In this document: in pieces, positions 8,475 through 15,868 of the stretch
Position numbering within the stretch: the stretch's first letter is position 1
Layout: every line of letters starts with the position of its first letter
Assembly (NCBI GenBank): GCA_021828375.1
Contig: JAKARS010000003.1
Location: 1 to 42,955, forward strand
Source of the DNA: Nitrospirota bacterium
GTDB taxonomy: Bacteria > Nitrospirota > Leptospirillia > Leptospirillales > Leptospirillaceae
Direction: 5' to 3'
Length of the DNA: 42,955 nucleotides
Made by a program: the position numbers and the translations under genes
The notes under the pieces: generated by a model
The model's database searches: none
Seen by the model: only the letters and a program-made list of their open reading frames with translations
Told to the model about the DNA's origin: nothing

Positions 8475-9150
8475 CGAGGGGGTCCTTTCCCGGAAGGCAG
8501 GGGGCGGTATCGTCCGGAAGAAGAGGGCGAATGAGGCCGACGACGCGTCCCCGGATCCGCTGGATCAAGTCCTTTTTTCTCAGTTCATGGCGATTGGCCG
8601 TCTCTCCGGGGAGAGTCAGGGCAAAGAGTCCATACTTTTTGGAGACAATTCCCAAGGTCAGTGTCCCCTGAAGGGGGTCTTCGACAACAACGATGTCTCC
8701 CGCGGCAGGCGCCCATTCCGGAGATTGTTCGACAAAGAGGATGTCCCGGCGGTCAATTTTCTTGTCGGGGAAGCGGACATCGGTGTCGAGGCGAAAGGCA
8801 AAATCGGGAGAGGCCCCCAAAAGGGTGCATGAAACAGGCACGGTTGTCTCCGGAAGCTCCCCGGAGTTCTTCCCCCTGATCAGGGGAATCTCTCTTGCGG
8901 GTGAAGGGATCCCCTTTTCCAGAAGATCCTCGGCGGCCCGGGTGAGGCGGATGGATCGTGCCTGGCCCGGCTCTCTTGTAATGTACCCCTTCCGGACGAG
9001 CGCTTCAATGTGCCCCAGCCCTCGCCGGCTGCTTCCGCGAGATCCCATGTGGAGGGAGAGTTCCATGATGGTGGGGGGGCGGTGCGTATGCCGGATCGTT
9101 GCGGCAATAAACTCGAGGGCTTCTCGTTGTTTTTCCGTGAGCGGGCGCAC
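8464..9150 (-). CDS. LexA-like repressor lacking the self-cleavage Ser-Lys dyad
   Basis: A 228-residue LexA homologue. The N-terminal winged helix (1-70) is well kept: PLTEKQREALEFI, then HRPPTIMELSLHMGSRG and ALVRKGYITRE. The C-terminal half follows the S24/LexA fold (ILFVEQ, AGDIVVVED, GRVVGLIRP). The catalytic features are missing: where LexA has G-M-S-M this protein reads T-D-V-R (123-126). The Lys of VTVKR is replaced in TLTLGIV (163-169), and the Ala-Gly cleavage site is replaced by GKNSGEL (93-99). It should bind DNA and dimerise but not self-cleave on RecA activation. The GTG at 9150 gives the canonical LexA start; no clear Shine-Dalgarno is visible, but the cheZ stop lies only 9 bases upstream, suggesting coupling. 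Another, cleavable LexA may exist elsewhere in the genome. Confidence 0.85.
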   Translation of the reverse strand: MRPLTEKQREALEFIAATIRHTHRPPTIMELSLHMGSRGSSRRGLGHIEALVRKGYITREPGQARSIRLTRAAEDLLEKGIPSPAREIPLIRGKNSGELPETTVPVSCTLLGASPDFAFRLDTDVRFPDKKIDRRDILFVEQSPEWAPAAGDIVVVEDPLQGTLTLGIVSKKYGLFALTLPGETANRHELRKKDLIQRIRGRVVGLIRPLLPDDTAPCLPGKDPLDER

Positions 9151-9159
9151 GGGGGGAGC

Positions 9160-10182
9160 CTAGAAGCCGAATTCGGAGAGGAGCTGGTCCACCGCACCCT
9201 GATCAATATCTCCGGTTGCTCCGACCCCTTTCAATGTCTCTGTCGGGGAGGCGGCCGATTTTGTGTCGGAGCCCTTTGGCGAAGCCCCTTCGACGGGTGT
9301 CGCGACGGGTTCGTCGGGGGACTCTTTCGGGGAAGCCTGGTTAGTCTCGATAAGAATCTGGACGAGACGGGACTCCAGGTCCCGAAGATGTCCCCCGATG
9401 AGCTTGATGTTTTGCCCCACGAGATCCTGAAAGGCCATGGCTTCGAATCCATGCATGATCCTCTCGTCGGCAGAGGAGAGGATCTCTTCGATTTTTGCCT
9501 TCTGGTCGGACTTCTTTGACTGGCCGTCGGCAAGAATCTTCCGGATCGCCTCGTGTTCCTCCAGGAGGGACTCCAGGGTATTCATCAGCTTATGGGCGGC
9601 ATCTTCCGTCATCTGGCTGATGATCTCGAGACCGTGGGAGGTCTCCGGGAGCTTGCCTTCCATGAATCGAAGGGAGTCCACCAGAGAGGCGGAAAGGGAG
9701 AGGACGCGCTGAATGTCTCTGGCTGTTTGTCCCACTTGCTGAATCAGTGTCGCGGAGGAGTCTCGTCCATCGCCCGGGTTCTGTGGGGGGACGCTTGCGG
9801 GGGCTGATGGGGAGGCTGTCCAGCCATGGGCTTCCCGAAAGACGGGGACATCAAGAACCCATGCGTCAGTCCCTTCGATTGTTCGAAGACGGGAGAGAAA
9901 GGAGAGCTCGGGGTGTGGGGATCCTTCCCCGGTGCTGTCGAAGATGCGGAGGATCCGTCCAACCCGAGGAACGGCTATGATCGCTTCCCGGCAGGAAGAG
10001 AGGGAGATTCCCTTCAGATGGCCAAGGTGTTCAGGGATCGGAAGATCGAACCATTCCTGCGGATGGCAGAGCATGGCCATCTTCTCCGCAGGAAAGTCTT
10101 TAATGGACTCGATCTTCCTGATTTCCGTCATGCGGATTCCCAGGTCGATGCCCTTGGCCAGGGGAAATGTCATGATCTGCAT
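9160..10182 (-). CDS. cheZ: CheZ-type CheY-P phosphatase with N-terminal extension
   Basis: A 340-residue protein whose residues from about 140 on are CheZ: a long helical hairpin with the catalytic motif AFQDLVGQNIKLI (D253, Q257), followed by an acidic/Pro linker and the terminal CheY-binding peptide VDQLLSEFGF, much like E. coli CheZ 'VDDLLDSLGF'. CheZ removes the phosphate from CheY and so resets flagellar rotation. The first 120 residues are an additional region unlike E. coli CheZ (214 aa), with alternating hydrophobic segments (GISLSSCREAIIAVPRVGRILRI) that look like a small beta-containing domain; I do not recognise it. ATG at 10182 is preceded by GGAAGGAAG. It heads the run cheZ, lexA-like, membrane protein, SNF2 and is the only CheZ in view; the chemoreceptor gene lies just upstream. 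Confidence 0.85.
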   Translation of the reverse strand: MQIMTFPLAKGIDLGIRMTEIRKIESIKDFPAEKMAMLCHPQEWFDLPIPEHLGHLKGISLSSCREAIIAVPRVGRILRIFDSTGEGSPHPELSFLSRLRTIEGTDAWVLDVPVFREAHGWTASPSAPASVPPQNPGDGRDSSATLIQQVGQTARDIQRVLSLSASLVDSLRFMEGKLPETSHGLEIISQMTEDAAHKLMNTLESLLEEHEAIRKILADGQSKKSDQKAKIEEILSSADERIMHGFEAMAFQDLVGQNIKLIGGHLRDLESRLVQILIETNQASPKESPDEPVATPVEGASPKGSDTKSAASPTETLKGVGATGDIDQGAVDQLLSEFGF

Positions 10183-10269
10183 CGAATTCTTCCTTCCCCC
10201 GTTTGAATGGTTGGTGATGGGAGATCCTTTGCGCTGGTCCGCCCTGCGGAACCTGATCCTTTCTGCGAC

Positions 10270-10310
10270 GAACCCGGGAGGGCTCCTTATTAAGGGCCCT
10301 CTTCGGGTTC
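10270..10310 (-). repeat. Imperfect long inverted repeat between chemoreceptor and cheZ
   Basis: The two arms run from GAACCCGGGAGGGCTCCTTA to TAAGGGCCCTCTTCGGGTTC and pair over roughly 17 bp with small bulges around an almost absent loop. It lies 47 bases after the chemoreceptor stop and 88 bases before the cheZ start. No T-tract follows on either strand, so it is not a standard intrinsic terminator. It may still pause or protect the mRNA 3' end of the receptor transcript. Confidence 0.45.
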
Positions 10311-10356
10311 GGTGAACATTTCCCGTTAGGTTAGCATATTTTGGGGGGAGACTTCA

Positions 10357-11454
10357 TCAGGGTTTGCCAAGGCGGTCGAGCTGCATGAGAACCTCCATGC
10401 TGGCCTTGTCCATGGCCTGGAGCGACTCCACGGCACGGTCGAGGTTCCCAGAAACGAAATGGGTGAGCGCCTCGAGGCCGTATTTGTGGACCGCTTCATG
10501 AGGGGCTTCAAGCTCACGGAACCCGGACTTTCCCGAAAGCTTCCGCCCGTCTCCGTCATAGTACCACTTGCCGAGACGGCAGTTGCGATGGCTGGCAAAG
10601 CTTTCGGGCTTCTTGTCGGAAAGTCCGAAGAGGACGAGGTAGACCTCGAACTTGAATACAAGGTGGTCCATCTTGACGACTTCAATGAATCCGCCGAGAG
10701 CCGAGCTTTCGATCGTGCTTTCCATGTGGCGGAAGGAGGAGACCATTCCCTCCATGCTCTGAGAGGCTCCGGCTCCCGCTGCGGAAAGGATTCCGGACTG
10801 TTCGGAGAGGGCGTCCATCGCGACCTTGGCGGATTGGGTGGCGTTCTGGATGGCGGTGACCAGAGAGGAGATCTCCTGTGTGGCCGTGGAGGTGCGGGAG
10901 GCCAGCTTCCTGACTTCGTCGGCGACGACGGCAAAGCCGCGACCCTGCTCCCCGGCCCGGGCAGACTCGATGGCGGCATTGAGGGCCAGAAGGTTGGTCT
11001 GATCGGCAATCTCCCGGATGGCGTTGACGATGGCTCCGATCTGCCCGGCCCGCTCCGAGAGCCCCTCGACCTCCCGGGCCGCCGTCTGGGAGGCCTGGGA
11101 GAGTCGGGTCATGTTTTCCGAGATCCCGTTCACCGTTTGGGAGGCCTGAAGGGCCACACGGTCCGTTTCCGCCATGGTGGCCTTTTCCGTGGACAGAACC
11201 TCGGAAAGGGAGACAAGCGAGCTTCGAACGCTGAAGATCGACTCTCCGAAGTCTTTGACGTGGGAGAGAATCCGTCGGGTGAACTCCACCGTCGCCCGTG
11301 TCCGCTCCACCTCCTGGCGGGCCATCTCGGCCTCGCGCTCGGCCTGGGAGGCGCGAGCGGCCAGCTCGGAATTCATGGGGCTGTCTCCGGAGCGTATCAG
11401 CGGTTCAGAAGACTGTTCCCGAGCCGGTGCCGGATGTCTGTTGAAGAGACCCAT
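10357..11454 (-). CDS. Soluble methyl-accepting chemotaxis protein with CZB zinc domain
   Basis: A 365-residue cytoplasmic chemoreceptor: there is no transmembrane segment. A short N-terminal tail and coiled coil (about 30-100) lead into the MCP signalling hairpin, whose tip is [21 protein letters not shown] (about 148-168). At the C-terminus is a chemoreceptor zinc-binding (CZB) domain: DHLVFK (H264), [11 protein letters not shown] (H289, C292) and PHEAVH (H319/H323), the 3His/1Cys pattern. CZB receptors have been linked to zinc, hypochlorite and energy-related taxis in other bacteria. I prefer ATG at 11454 (AAGGA with 8-base spacing); the in-frame ATG at 11463 has AAAGG directly abutting it. 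Probably monocistronic, with cheZ next downstream after a hairpin. Confidence 0.92.
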   Translation of the reverse strand: MGLFNRHPAPAREQSSEPLIRSGDSPMNSELAARASQAEREAEMARQEVERTRATVEFTRRILSHVKDFGESIFSVRSSLVSLSEVLSTEKATMAETDRVALQASQTVNGISENMTRLSQASQTAAREVEGLSERAGQIGAIVNAIREIADQTNLLALNAAIESARAGEQGRGFAVVADEVRKLASRTSTATQEISSLVTAIQNATQSAKVAMDALSEQSGILSAAGAGASQSMEGMVSSFRHMESTIESSALGGFIEVVKMDHLVFKFEVYLVLFGLSDKKPESFASHRNCRLGKWYYDGDGRKLSGKSGFRELEAPHEAVHKYGLEALTHFVSGNLDRAVESLQAMDKASMEVLMQLDRLGKP

Positions 11455-11533
11455 TGTCTTCATCCTTTCTCGATGGTTTTTTTCTGGACAACGCCATGAA
11501 ATCCGCCTTGCCAGCGATAGAGTCTTGCCAAAA

Positions 11534-11547
11534 AACCTGATCAGGTT
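11534..11547. repeat. Perfect 14-bp palindrome upstream of the chemoreceptor gene
   Basis: AACCTGATCAGGTT is fully self-complementary and is flanked on the minus strand by TTTT. It lies between the lipoprotein stop (11612) and the chemoreceptor start (11454). Read as RNA it could be a weak terminator (5-bp stem AACCT/AGGTT, loop GATC, then Us) for the lipoprotein transcript; read as DNA it could be a regulator site for the receptor gene. Confidence 0.4.
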
Positions 11548-11611
11548 GAGCGTGGGACGGCACGCTCTCCCCTTGGAATCTCTTCGGTGTCCGGGCCGAT
11601 CCTCTTGAGCT

Positions 11612-12034
11612 CTAGTGCGGGGACAATCTCTGGATTGTCCCCTTTTGGCAGGAGAGGAAGGAGAGGGAGTGAACCTTGATCATATAGGAGTTTTCTCCCG
11701 CCTTCAGTCGGACCTCTCCCTCGATCGGGCACATGGTGGTCGGAGCTGACCTCAGGTGGTAGGCTCCGGGGGAAAGGTCGTAGGAAAACCGACCGTCGGT
11801 GCGTGTCAGAAACTCAATCTCGGTTCCCGGGCGACTCTTGTCCGAGAGAAAAAGGGCGGCCCGGGAGACCGGGTGGCCTTTCCAGAGCATGACTCCCTCA
11901 AAGCGGGCTTTCGAGGGGGGAGGAGAGGGAGTGTGGGAGACTGATTGACAGGAGAGGGGCAAGAGAAGAAGGGCTCCTGCAAGCATTCGGAAAAGGGACG
12001 GGGAGGGTCGAAGGGAGTGTCGGTTCGTCAGCAT
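11612..12034 (-). CDS. Predicted lipoprotein with carboxypeptidase-regulatory-like domain
   Basis: A 140-residue exported lipoprotein. Residues 1-29 form a signal peptide with basic start, hydrophobic core and lipobox LPLSC (C29). A Ser/Pro linker (30-41) precedes a small beta-sandwich of the kind seen in carboxypeptidase regulatory-like / transthyretin-like domains: [56 protein letters not shown]. Two more Cys are at 102 and 129. The ATG overlaps the MNIO gene's stop by one base (TGATG), so the two are translated together; the pair may act in one process. I do not know what it binds; substrate or anchoring partner of the MNIO enzyme is only a guess. Confidence 0.75.
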   Translation of the reverse strand: MLTNRHSLRPSPSLFRMLAGALLLLPLSCQSVSHTPSPPPSKARFEGVMLWKGHPVSRAALFLSDKSRPGTEIEFLTRTDGRFSYDLSPGAYHLRSAPTTMCPIEGEVRLKAGENSYMIKVHSLSFLSCQKGTIQRLSPH

Positions 12035-13413
12035 CAGGGATCTCCATTGTAAAGGTGTTGGGCATGAAGGAGCGACTGGGCCTCCCGATGCCGGGTCTCC
12101 CGCAGCGAGAGGGGAATCTCAGGGTGTGTTTTCGCCAGATGGTCGATCCAGTTTCCCGCCCTTCGGATCTTGATCTCGAGAAAGTCTTCGCCGGGCCGGT
12201 TTTCATGGGGTGCCCGGTTGAAATAGTCCACAAAGGAGGCGCGGACATCGACTCCGGATCCCCTGAGAAGCGCGAGTGTTTCCGGGAAGAGTTCTTCCAT
12301 GTTGCCGCCAAACTCCCAGATTTCCTGGCGATACAGATGTTGGCTATAGGGAGAGGGGCGTTCTCCGGAAAGATCCCGGGCGAGATCGCGGTAGCCTTCA
12401 CGGACCCGATCCCGGTCGGCGGATGAGAGGGGGGGGCCGGAAGGGAGTGCCGGGGGAAGGGGAAAGCCTCCCGGCTTGGCATGATGTCTGACAATGTCAC
12501 GAAAACGGGCGAATTCCTTTGCGGCCTGTCGGCTCCCCTTGTTGTCGACCTCGAGGGCCACTCCCTGAAGTGCGGGAAGGGGAAGCCGGGAGAGTGCCGC
12601 CTCGAGAAGGTCAAAAAGGGCCTCCGGCAATGGGCTGGAGTGATCATCGACGGGCCAGGAGTGGCCGTCGAGAGAAAGGAATTGCAGGCCTCCGGCATGG
12701 ATCTCGACGACCCTTTCCAGGGGAAATCCTCGAAGCCAGGCAAGAATGGAGGGAGTGTCGACGGGGCACCCTGAAGCGGCAAGATAGGTCAGGCAATGTC
12801 CGAGGTCAAGACCGATGGCAAGTGGCGTTCCCTGGGTGAGGGTCCTGAAAAAATCTCCGAGATCCATCTCTCCCGGAGGATGGGGGGGAAAGGGGGGAGT
12901 CTCGACCAGAAGAAGTCGTCCCTCCATGGCCTGTGAGAGAGTCAGTGCCCCCTCCCGGGCGACCCGGGCCCCTTCGGGGGTCAGAAGGGGGGGGGCATAG
13001 AGACCAAAGTCAAACCCTTCCATGGATTTCTGGGCACATTCGTGGATCATCCAGGGGGACCGGAGAGCCTCCATGTGGCGACAGGCCCGCCGCTCCTCCT
13101 CCCTGAAATCCGGATCGGTCGAATAGCTTGGCTGGGTATACCACAGGCAATCCCCATGATAGGTCAGGGGAAGGGTCGGAGGAAGCTGCCCCCGGAGCTC
13201 CCGAAGGTCGACGGTCCTCCCCCGGAAGATCTCGAGATAGTCCGGGGGCGATTCTTCCAGATGCGCGATGAGCTCGGCAACGGGAGGAAAGTAGAGATCG
13301 GTGGAGAGTCCTGCAAGGGGCCGGTCGCCGGGGGCGATCAAGGGCACGACATCAGTCTCCGGAGTCAGGGGCATGACGGAGGTCTCATCCTGGGGAGGTG
13401 CCGGGGGGCCCAT
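12034..13413 (-). CDS. MNIO (DUF692) family multinuclear iron oxidase with C-terminal partner-like domain
   Basis: A 459-residue protein. Residues about 30-315 form the DUF692 TIM barrel, the family of MbnB, TglH and BufB that modify Cys in ribosomal peptides with multi-iron sites. Likely ligands seen: YHGDCLW (H86), IHE (H124, E125), VET (E171), GLDLGHCLTY (D203, H206), VEIHAGG (H239), WPVDDHSS (D257, H258) and LEVDN (E288). Residues 330-459 form an additional segment, SQHLYRQEIWEFGGNMEELFP, then VDYFNRAP and AGNWIDHL, then LRETRHREAQSLLHA. This resembles the usually separate DUF2063/BufC-type partner ('YRNNV..L...FP', 'YF..HP', 'G..F..FL', 'L.R.EWA'). No precursor peptide gene was recognised next to it. 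The start at ATG 13413 has only GGGGGA close by and is less sure. It is divergent from the TetR operon and coupled to the lipoprotein. Confidence 0.8.
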   Translation of the reverse strand: MGPPAPPQDETSVMPLTPETDVVPLIAPGDRPLAGLSTDLYFPPVAELIAHLEESPPDYLEIFRGRTVDLRELRGQLPPTLPLTYHGDCLWYTQPSYSTDPDFREEERRACRHMEALRSPWMIHECAQKSMEGFDFGLYAPPLLTPEGARVAREGALTLSQAMEGRLLLVETPPFPPHPPGEMDLGDFFRTLTQGTPLAIGLDLGHCLTYLAASGCPVDTPSILAWLRGFPLERVVEIHAGGLQFLSLDGHSWPVDDHSSPLPEALFDLLEAALSRLPLPALQGVALEVDNKGSRQAAKEFARFRDIVRHHAKPGGFPLPPALPSGPPLSSADRDRVREGYRDLARDLSGERPSPYSQHLYRQEIWEFGGNMEELFPETLALLRGSGVDVRASFVDYFNRAPHENRPGEDFLEIKIRRAGNWIDHLAKTHPEIPLSLRETRHREAQSLLHAQHLYNGDP

Positions 13414-13512
13414 AAATCCCCCGGGCTTCTCCCCAGTGACCCCGCTTTCCTGACCATGATATCAGATCACTGGAACAAGTGTCGCGGGGGAGGGATTCTT
13501 GCGAGCCCTCCC

Positions 13513-13541
13513 TTGACGCCTCCGGGGCGGCTTCGTATACT
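13513..13541 (+). promoter_or_regulatory. Sigma-70-like promoter of the tetR-cytochrome-efflux operon
   Basis: TTGACG (13513-13518), a 17-base spacer, then TATACT (13536-13541): five of six matches to each consensus hexamer at ideal spacing. The predicted start point falls at about 13547-13549, inside the palindrome that follows. Confidence 0.75.
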
Positions 13542-13542
13542 T

Positions 13543-13566
13543 TTAATTAATTGGTCAATTAATTAA
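13543..13566. promoter_or_regulatory. Perfect palindromic operator, likely TetR binding site
   Basis: The arms TTAATTAATTG and CAATTAATTAA are exact reverse complements around a GT centre (24 bases). The A/T-only arms stand out in a G+C-rich genome. It begins one base after the -10 box, covers the expected transcription start and ends next to the Shine-Dalgarno AAGGGG, so a bound repressor would block the promoter. Autoregulation by the adjacent TetR protein is the natural reading. Confidence 0.75.
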
Positions 13567-13575
13567 GGGGTGAAT

Positions 13576-14313
13576 ATGGCGAGTCCAGCCGATGGGAAAA
13601 AAGAGGGGAAGGTGATCCATGAGGGAAGCTCCGACCCTCTGGAAAAGTCATCCCAACGAAAGCGGGAGATCCTCGAGGCCGCCATGGTGTGTTTTTCCGA
13701 GGAGGGTTATTTTCAGACCACCAACCGGAAGATTGCCCGCAAGGCGGGAATTACGGAGGGGCTGATCTACCATTACTTCCCCTGCAAGAAGGCCCTTCTT
13801 CAGGAAATCATCGAGGAGAAGTTCCGCCATGACCGCTCCCCGGCGCAGCGGTGCTACACCCGCTGGGAGGCGAGATTCGAGATCTCCCCCCCGACCCGGG
13901 AGACCTTCCGGGACTTTCTTTTCGATCTCGGCCGGGCCACCTTTGAAGGCCTGGACAAGGATCGGGATGTCCTTCGCATCCTCCTGTCGGAATATCGACT
14001 CCTCGATGAAGGCCAGGAGCCCCTGTTCCCCCGCCTTGTGATGGAACGTTCGATGAACCGCTTTTCCCGCCTTCTCGCGCTGTATCTTGCGGCAGAAAGC
14101 CTTCCGGACTCCTCCACGGCGATGAAGGACTCGTTTTTCATCGGTCCGATCGTCTCCATCTTCCTTTTTCAGGATCTCCTTCAGGGCAACAAGGTCCGCA
14201 CTCTCGACCGGGAGCTTTTTCTGTCGACTCTCGTCGATCACTTCATGGCCGGGATCGCTGCGATGCCGGTGGGAAAACAGGATAAAAAATCAGGGAAGGA
14301 TTCTTCAAGATGA
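13576..14313 (+). CDS. TetR-family transcriptional regulator of the efflux operon
   Basis: A 245-residue TetR/AcrR repressor. The DNA-binding helix-turn-helix is at about 28-75: REILEAAMVCFSEEGYFQTTNRKIARKAGITEGLIYHYFPCKKALL (shown here in pieces as REILEAAMVCF, TTNRKIARKAGI and GLIYHYF). The rest is a helical ligand-binding domain too variable to name a ligand. ATG at 13576 has AAGGGG five bases upstream; a GTG at 13570 is possible but its spacing is poor. It is the first gene of the operon, and its TGA overlaps the cytochrome start (ATGA). A perfect palindrome covering its own promoter implies self-repression relieved by a compound that the pump probably exports. Confidence 0.92.
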   Translation: MASPADGKKEGKVIHEGSSDPLEKSSQRKREILEAAMVCFSEEGYFQTTNRKIARKAGITEGLIYHYFPCKKALLQEIIEEKFRHDRSPAQRCYTRWEARFEISPPTRETFRDFLFDLGRATFEGLDKDRDVLRILLSEYRLLDEGQEPLFPRLVMERSMNRFSRLLALYLAAESLPDSSTAMKDSFFIGPIVSIFLFQDLLQGNKVRTLDRELFLSTLVDHFMAGIAAMPVGKQDKKSGKDSSR

Positions 14314-14906
14314 GAAAAATGCGTCAGGCGCTCGTGGGGATCCTGCTTCTTCTCCTGGCAGGGGGAGGGGTTGTTCTCGAGGCGGTCCATGCCCGGGCCG
14401 ACTCCGTCATGCACCGGTATGTCGGAGTGGAGACCTGCGAGGTTTGCCACTCGGCCAAGAGAATCGGCGACCAGTTCGATGCCTGGGCCGGAAGTCCCCA
14501 TGCCCGCGCCTATGCCGACCTGACGACCTCCCAGGCTCGCGCCATTGCCGATCGCCTTCATGTGGCCGATCCCACCCGCGATGGACGCTGCCTCTCCTGC
14601 CATGTGACCGCGTATGGCAAACCTCTTCCGGAAGTTCTCTCGACCTTCCGAAGAACAGATGGGGTCCAGTGCGAATCCTGTCACGGTCCCGGCGAGGATT
14701 ATGCCCACTTTTCGGTCATGATTTCCCCGAAAAAATCAAAAAGGGCAGGAGTCGTCATTCCTGACGAGGCGACCTGCAAGACCTGTCACAACCCGAGTTC
14801 TCCCACCTATAAAGGGTTCGACTACCATGCGGCCCTACGGATGATTGCCCATCCTGTTCCAGAAGAAACAAAGCGGGAAACTCTTGAAATGGGAGACGAA
14901 AAATGA
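14310..14906 (+). CDS. Tetrahaem c-type cytochrome (c554 family), exported
   Basis: A 198-residue protein with an N-terminal signal or anchor (hydrophobic 8-25, AHARADS near 27-32 as possible cleavage zone) and four CxxCH haem sites: CEVCH 43-47, CLSCH 94-98, CESCH 121-125 and CKTCH 156-160. The opening YVGVETCEVCH followed by WAGSPHARAYADL is typical of the cytochrome c554 family; extra His such as H64, H133 and H173 can serve as distal ligands. It would work in the periplasm as an electron carrier. It is locked into the efflux operon: ATGA overlaps with tetR before it and the HlyD gene after it. A redox role in handling the exported compound, or in sensing damage, is inference; c554 proteins otherwise serve respiratory electron transfer. 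Confidence 0.9.
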   Translation: MRKMRQALVGILLLLLAGGGVVLEAVHARADSVMHRYVGVETCEVCHSAKRIGDQFDAWAGSPHARAYADLTTSQARAIADRLHVADPTRDGRCLSCHVTAYGKPLPEVLSTFRRTDGVQCESCHGPGEDYAHFSVMISPKKSKRAGVVIPDEATCKTCHNPSSPTYKGFDYHAALRMIAHPVPEETKRETLEMGDEK

Positions 14907-15868
14907 GCGGTGTTCAGGCAGGGAAGCCCCCTGAGGCCGATTCAGGCCGAAGCAGGAAGCGAGGGATCCTCATCGGCGTGGCGGGGCTTCTGGCTACGGC
15001 CGTCATCGCCCTTCTCTACATGAGATACAACGAGTTTTATGTCTCGACCGAGGACTCCATGGTGGACGGGGACATTGTCATGGTCTCCGCGAATGCCCGA
15101 GGGAGGGTCATGACCCTCCCCGTCAATATGGGCGATCCCGTTCACAAGGGAGATCTTCTGGCCCGTATCGATACCACGGGTTTCGGGGCCCTTGAGTCCA
15201 TCGGGCAGCGCAATGTCTCTGCCTTTGGCGACCTGGCCCGGACAAAGGCCCAGGAGGTCTCGCTCTCGGTGCGTCTGGCGAATGCCCGAAGGGATCTGGC
15301 CCGGGGGGAGGCCCTGAGAAAGGGCGGCTTCATTACGGATTCCGATCTCGACCATCTCCGGACGGTGGTGGACGATCTCAATGCCCAGCTTGCGGAGATC
15401 CGGAAGCTGGCCTTCGTCAACCGCACCGCGTTGGAGACCACCGAGTCCCACCCCCTCAACTACACCATCCATTCCCCCCTCGACGGACAGGTGGCGGAAC
15501 GTATCGTCCAGGTGGGACAGGTCGTCTCCCGGGGGCAGGCCGTCGTCTCTCTAGTCGACCCGAAGGACACCTGGGTGACGGCCAAGGTCAAGGAGACCCG
15601 GATGGGCCATGTGCGGGTGGGGCAGAAGGTCGACATCACCATCGACGCCTATCCCGGACGGAAGTTCCATGGACATGTCTTCCAGATCCTTCCGACCTCG
15701 GCGGCGGCCATCTCCCTTCTCCCCCCGGAGAATGCCTCCGGCACCTTCGTCAAGGTGACCCAGCGGGTTCCGGTGAGGATCTCCATTGACGATGCCAAGG
15801 ATGTCGTCCTGCGTCCGGGGCTTTCAACGGAAATCCGTATCCACATCCGGGACGGTTCTCCGTGGTGA
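14903..15868 (+). CDS. HlyD/EmrA-type membrane fusion protein of tripartite efflux pump
   Basis: A 321-residue periplasmic adaptor. One N-terminal transmembrane helix (21-41) is followed by a biotinyl-lipoyl-like half (MVSANARGRVMTLPVNMGDPVHKGDLLARID), a helical hairpin with Ala/Arg-rich heptads (about 95-160), the second lipoyl half (SPLDGQVAERIVQVGQVV) and a beta-barrel domain near KETRMGHVRVGQKV. This is the EmrA class, which links an MFS transporter to a TolC channel; the partner genes follow at once. It starts at ATG 14903 overlapping the cytochrome stop (ATGA) and ends overlapping the transporter start. Confidence 0.94.
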   Translation: MSGVQAGKPPEADSGRSRKRGILIGVAGLLATAVIALLYMRYNEFYVSTEDSMVDGDIVMVSANARGRVMTLPVNMGDPVHKGDLLARIDTTGFGALESIGQRNVSAFGDLARTKAQEVSLSVRLANARRDLARGEALRKGGFITDSDLDHLRTVVDDLNAQLAEIRKLAFVNRTALETTESHPLNYTIHSPLDGQVAERIVQVGQVVSRGQAVVSLVDPKDTWVTAKVKETRMGHVRVGQKVDITIDAYPGRKFHGHVFQILPTSAAAISLLPPENASGTFVKVTQRVPVRISIDDAKDVVLRPGLSTEIRIHIRDGSPW

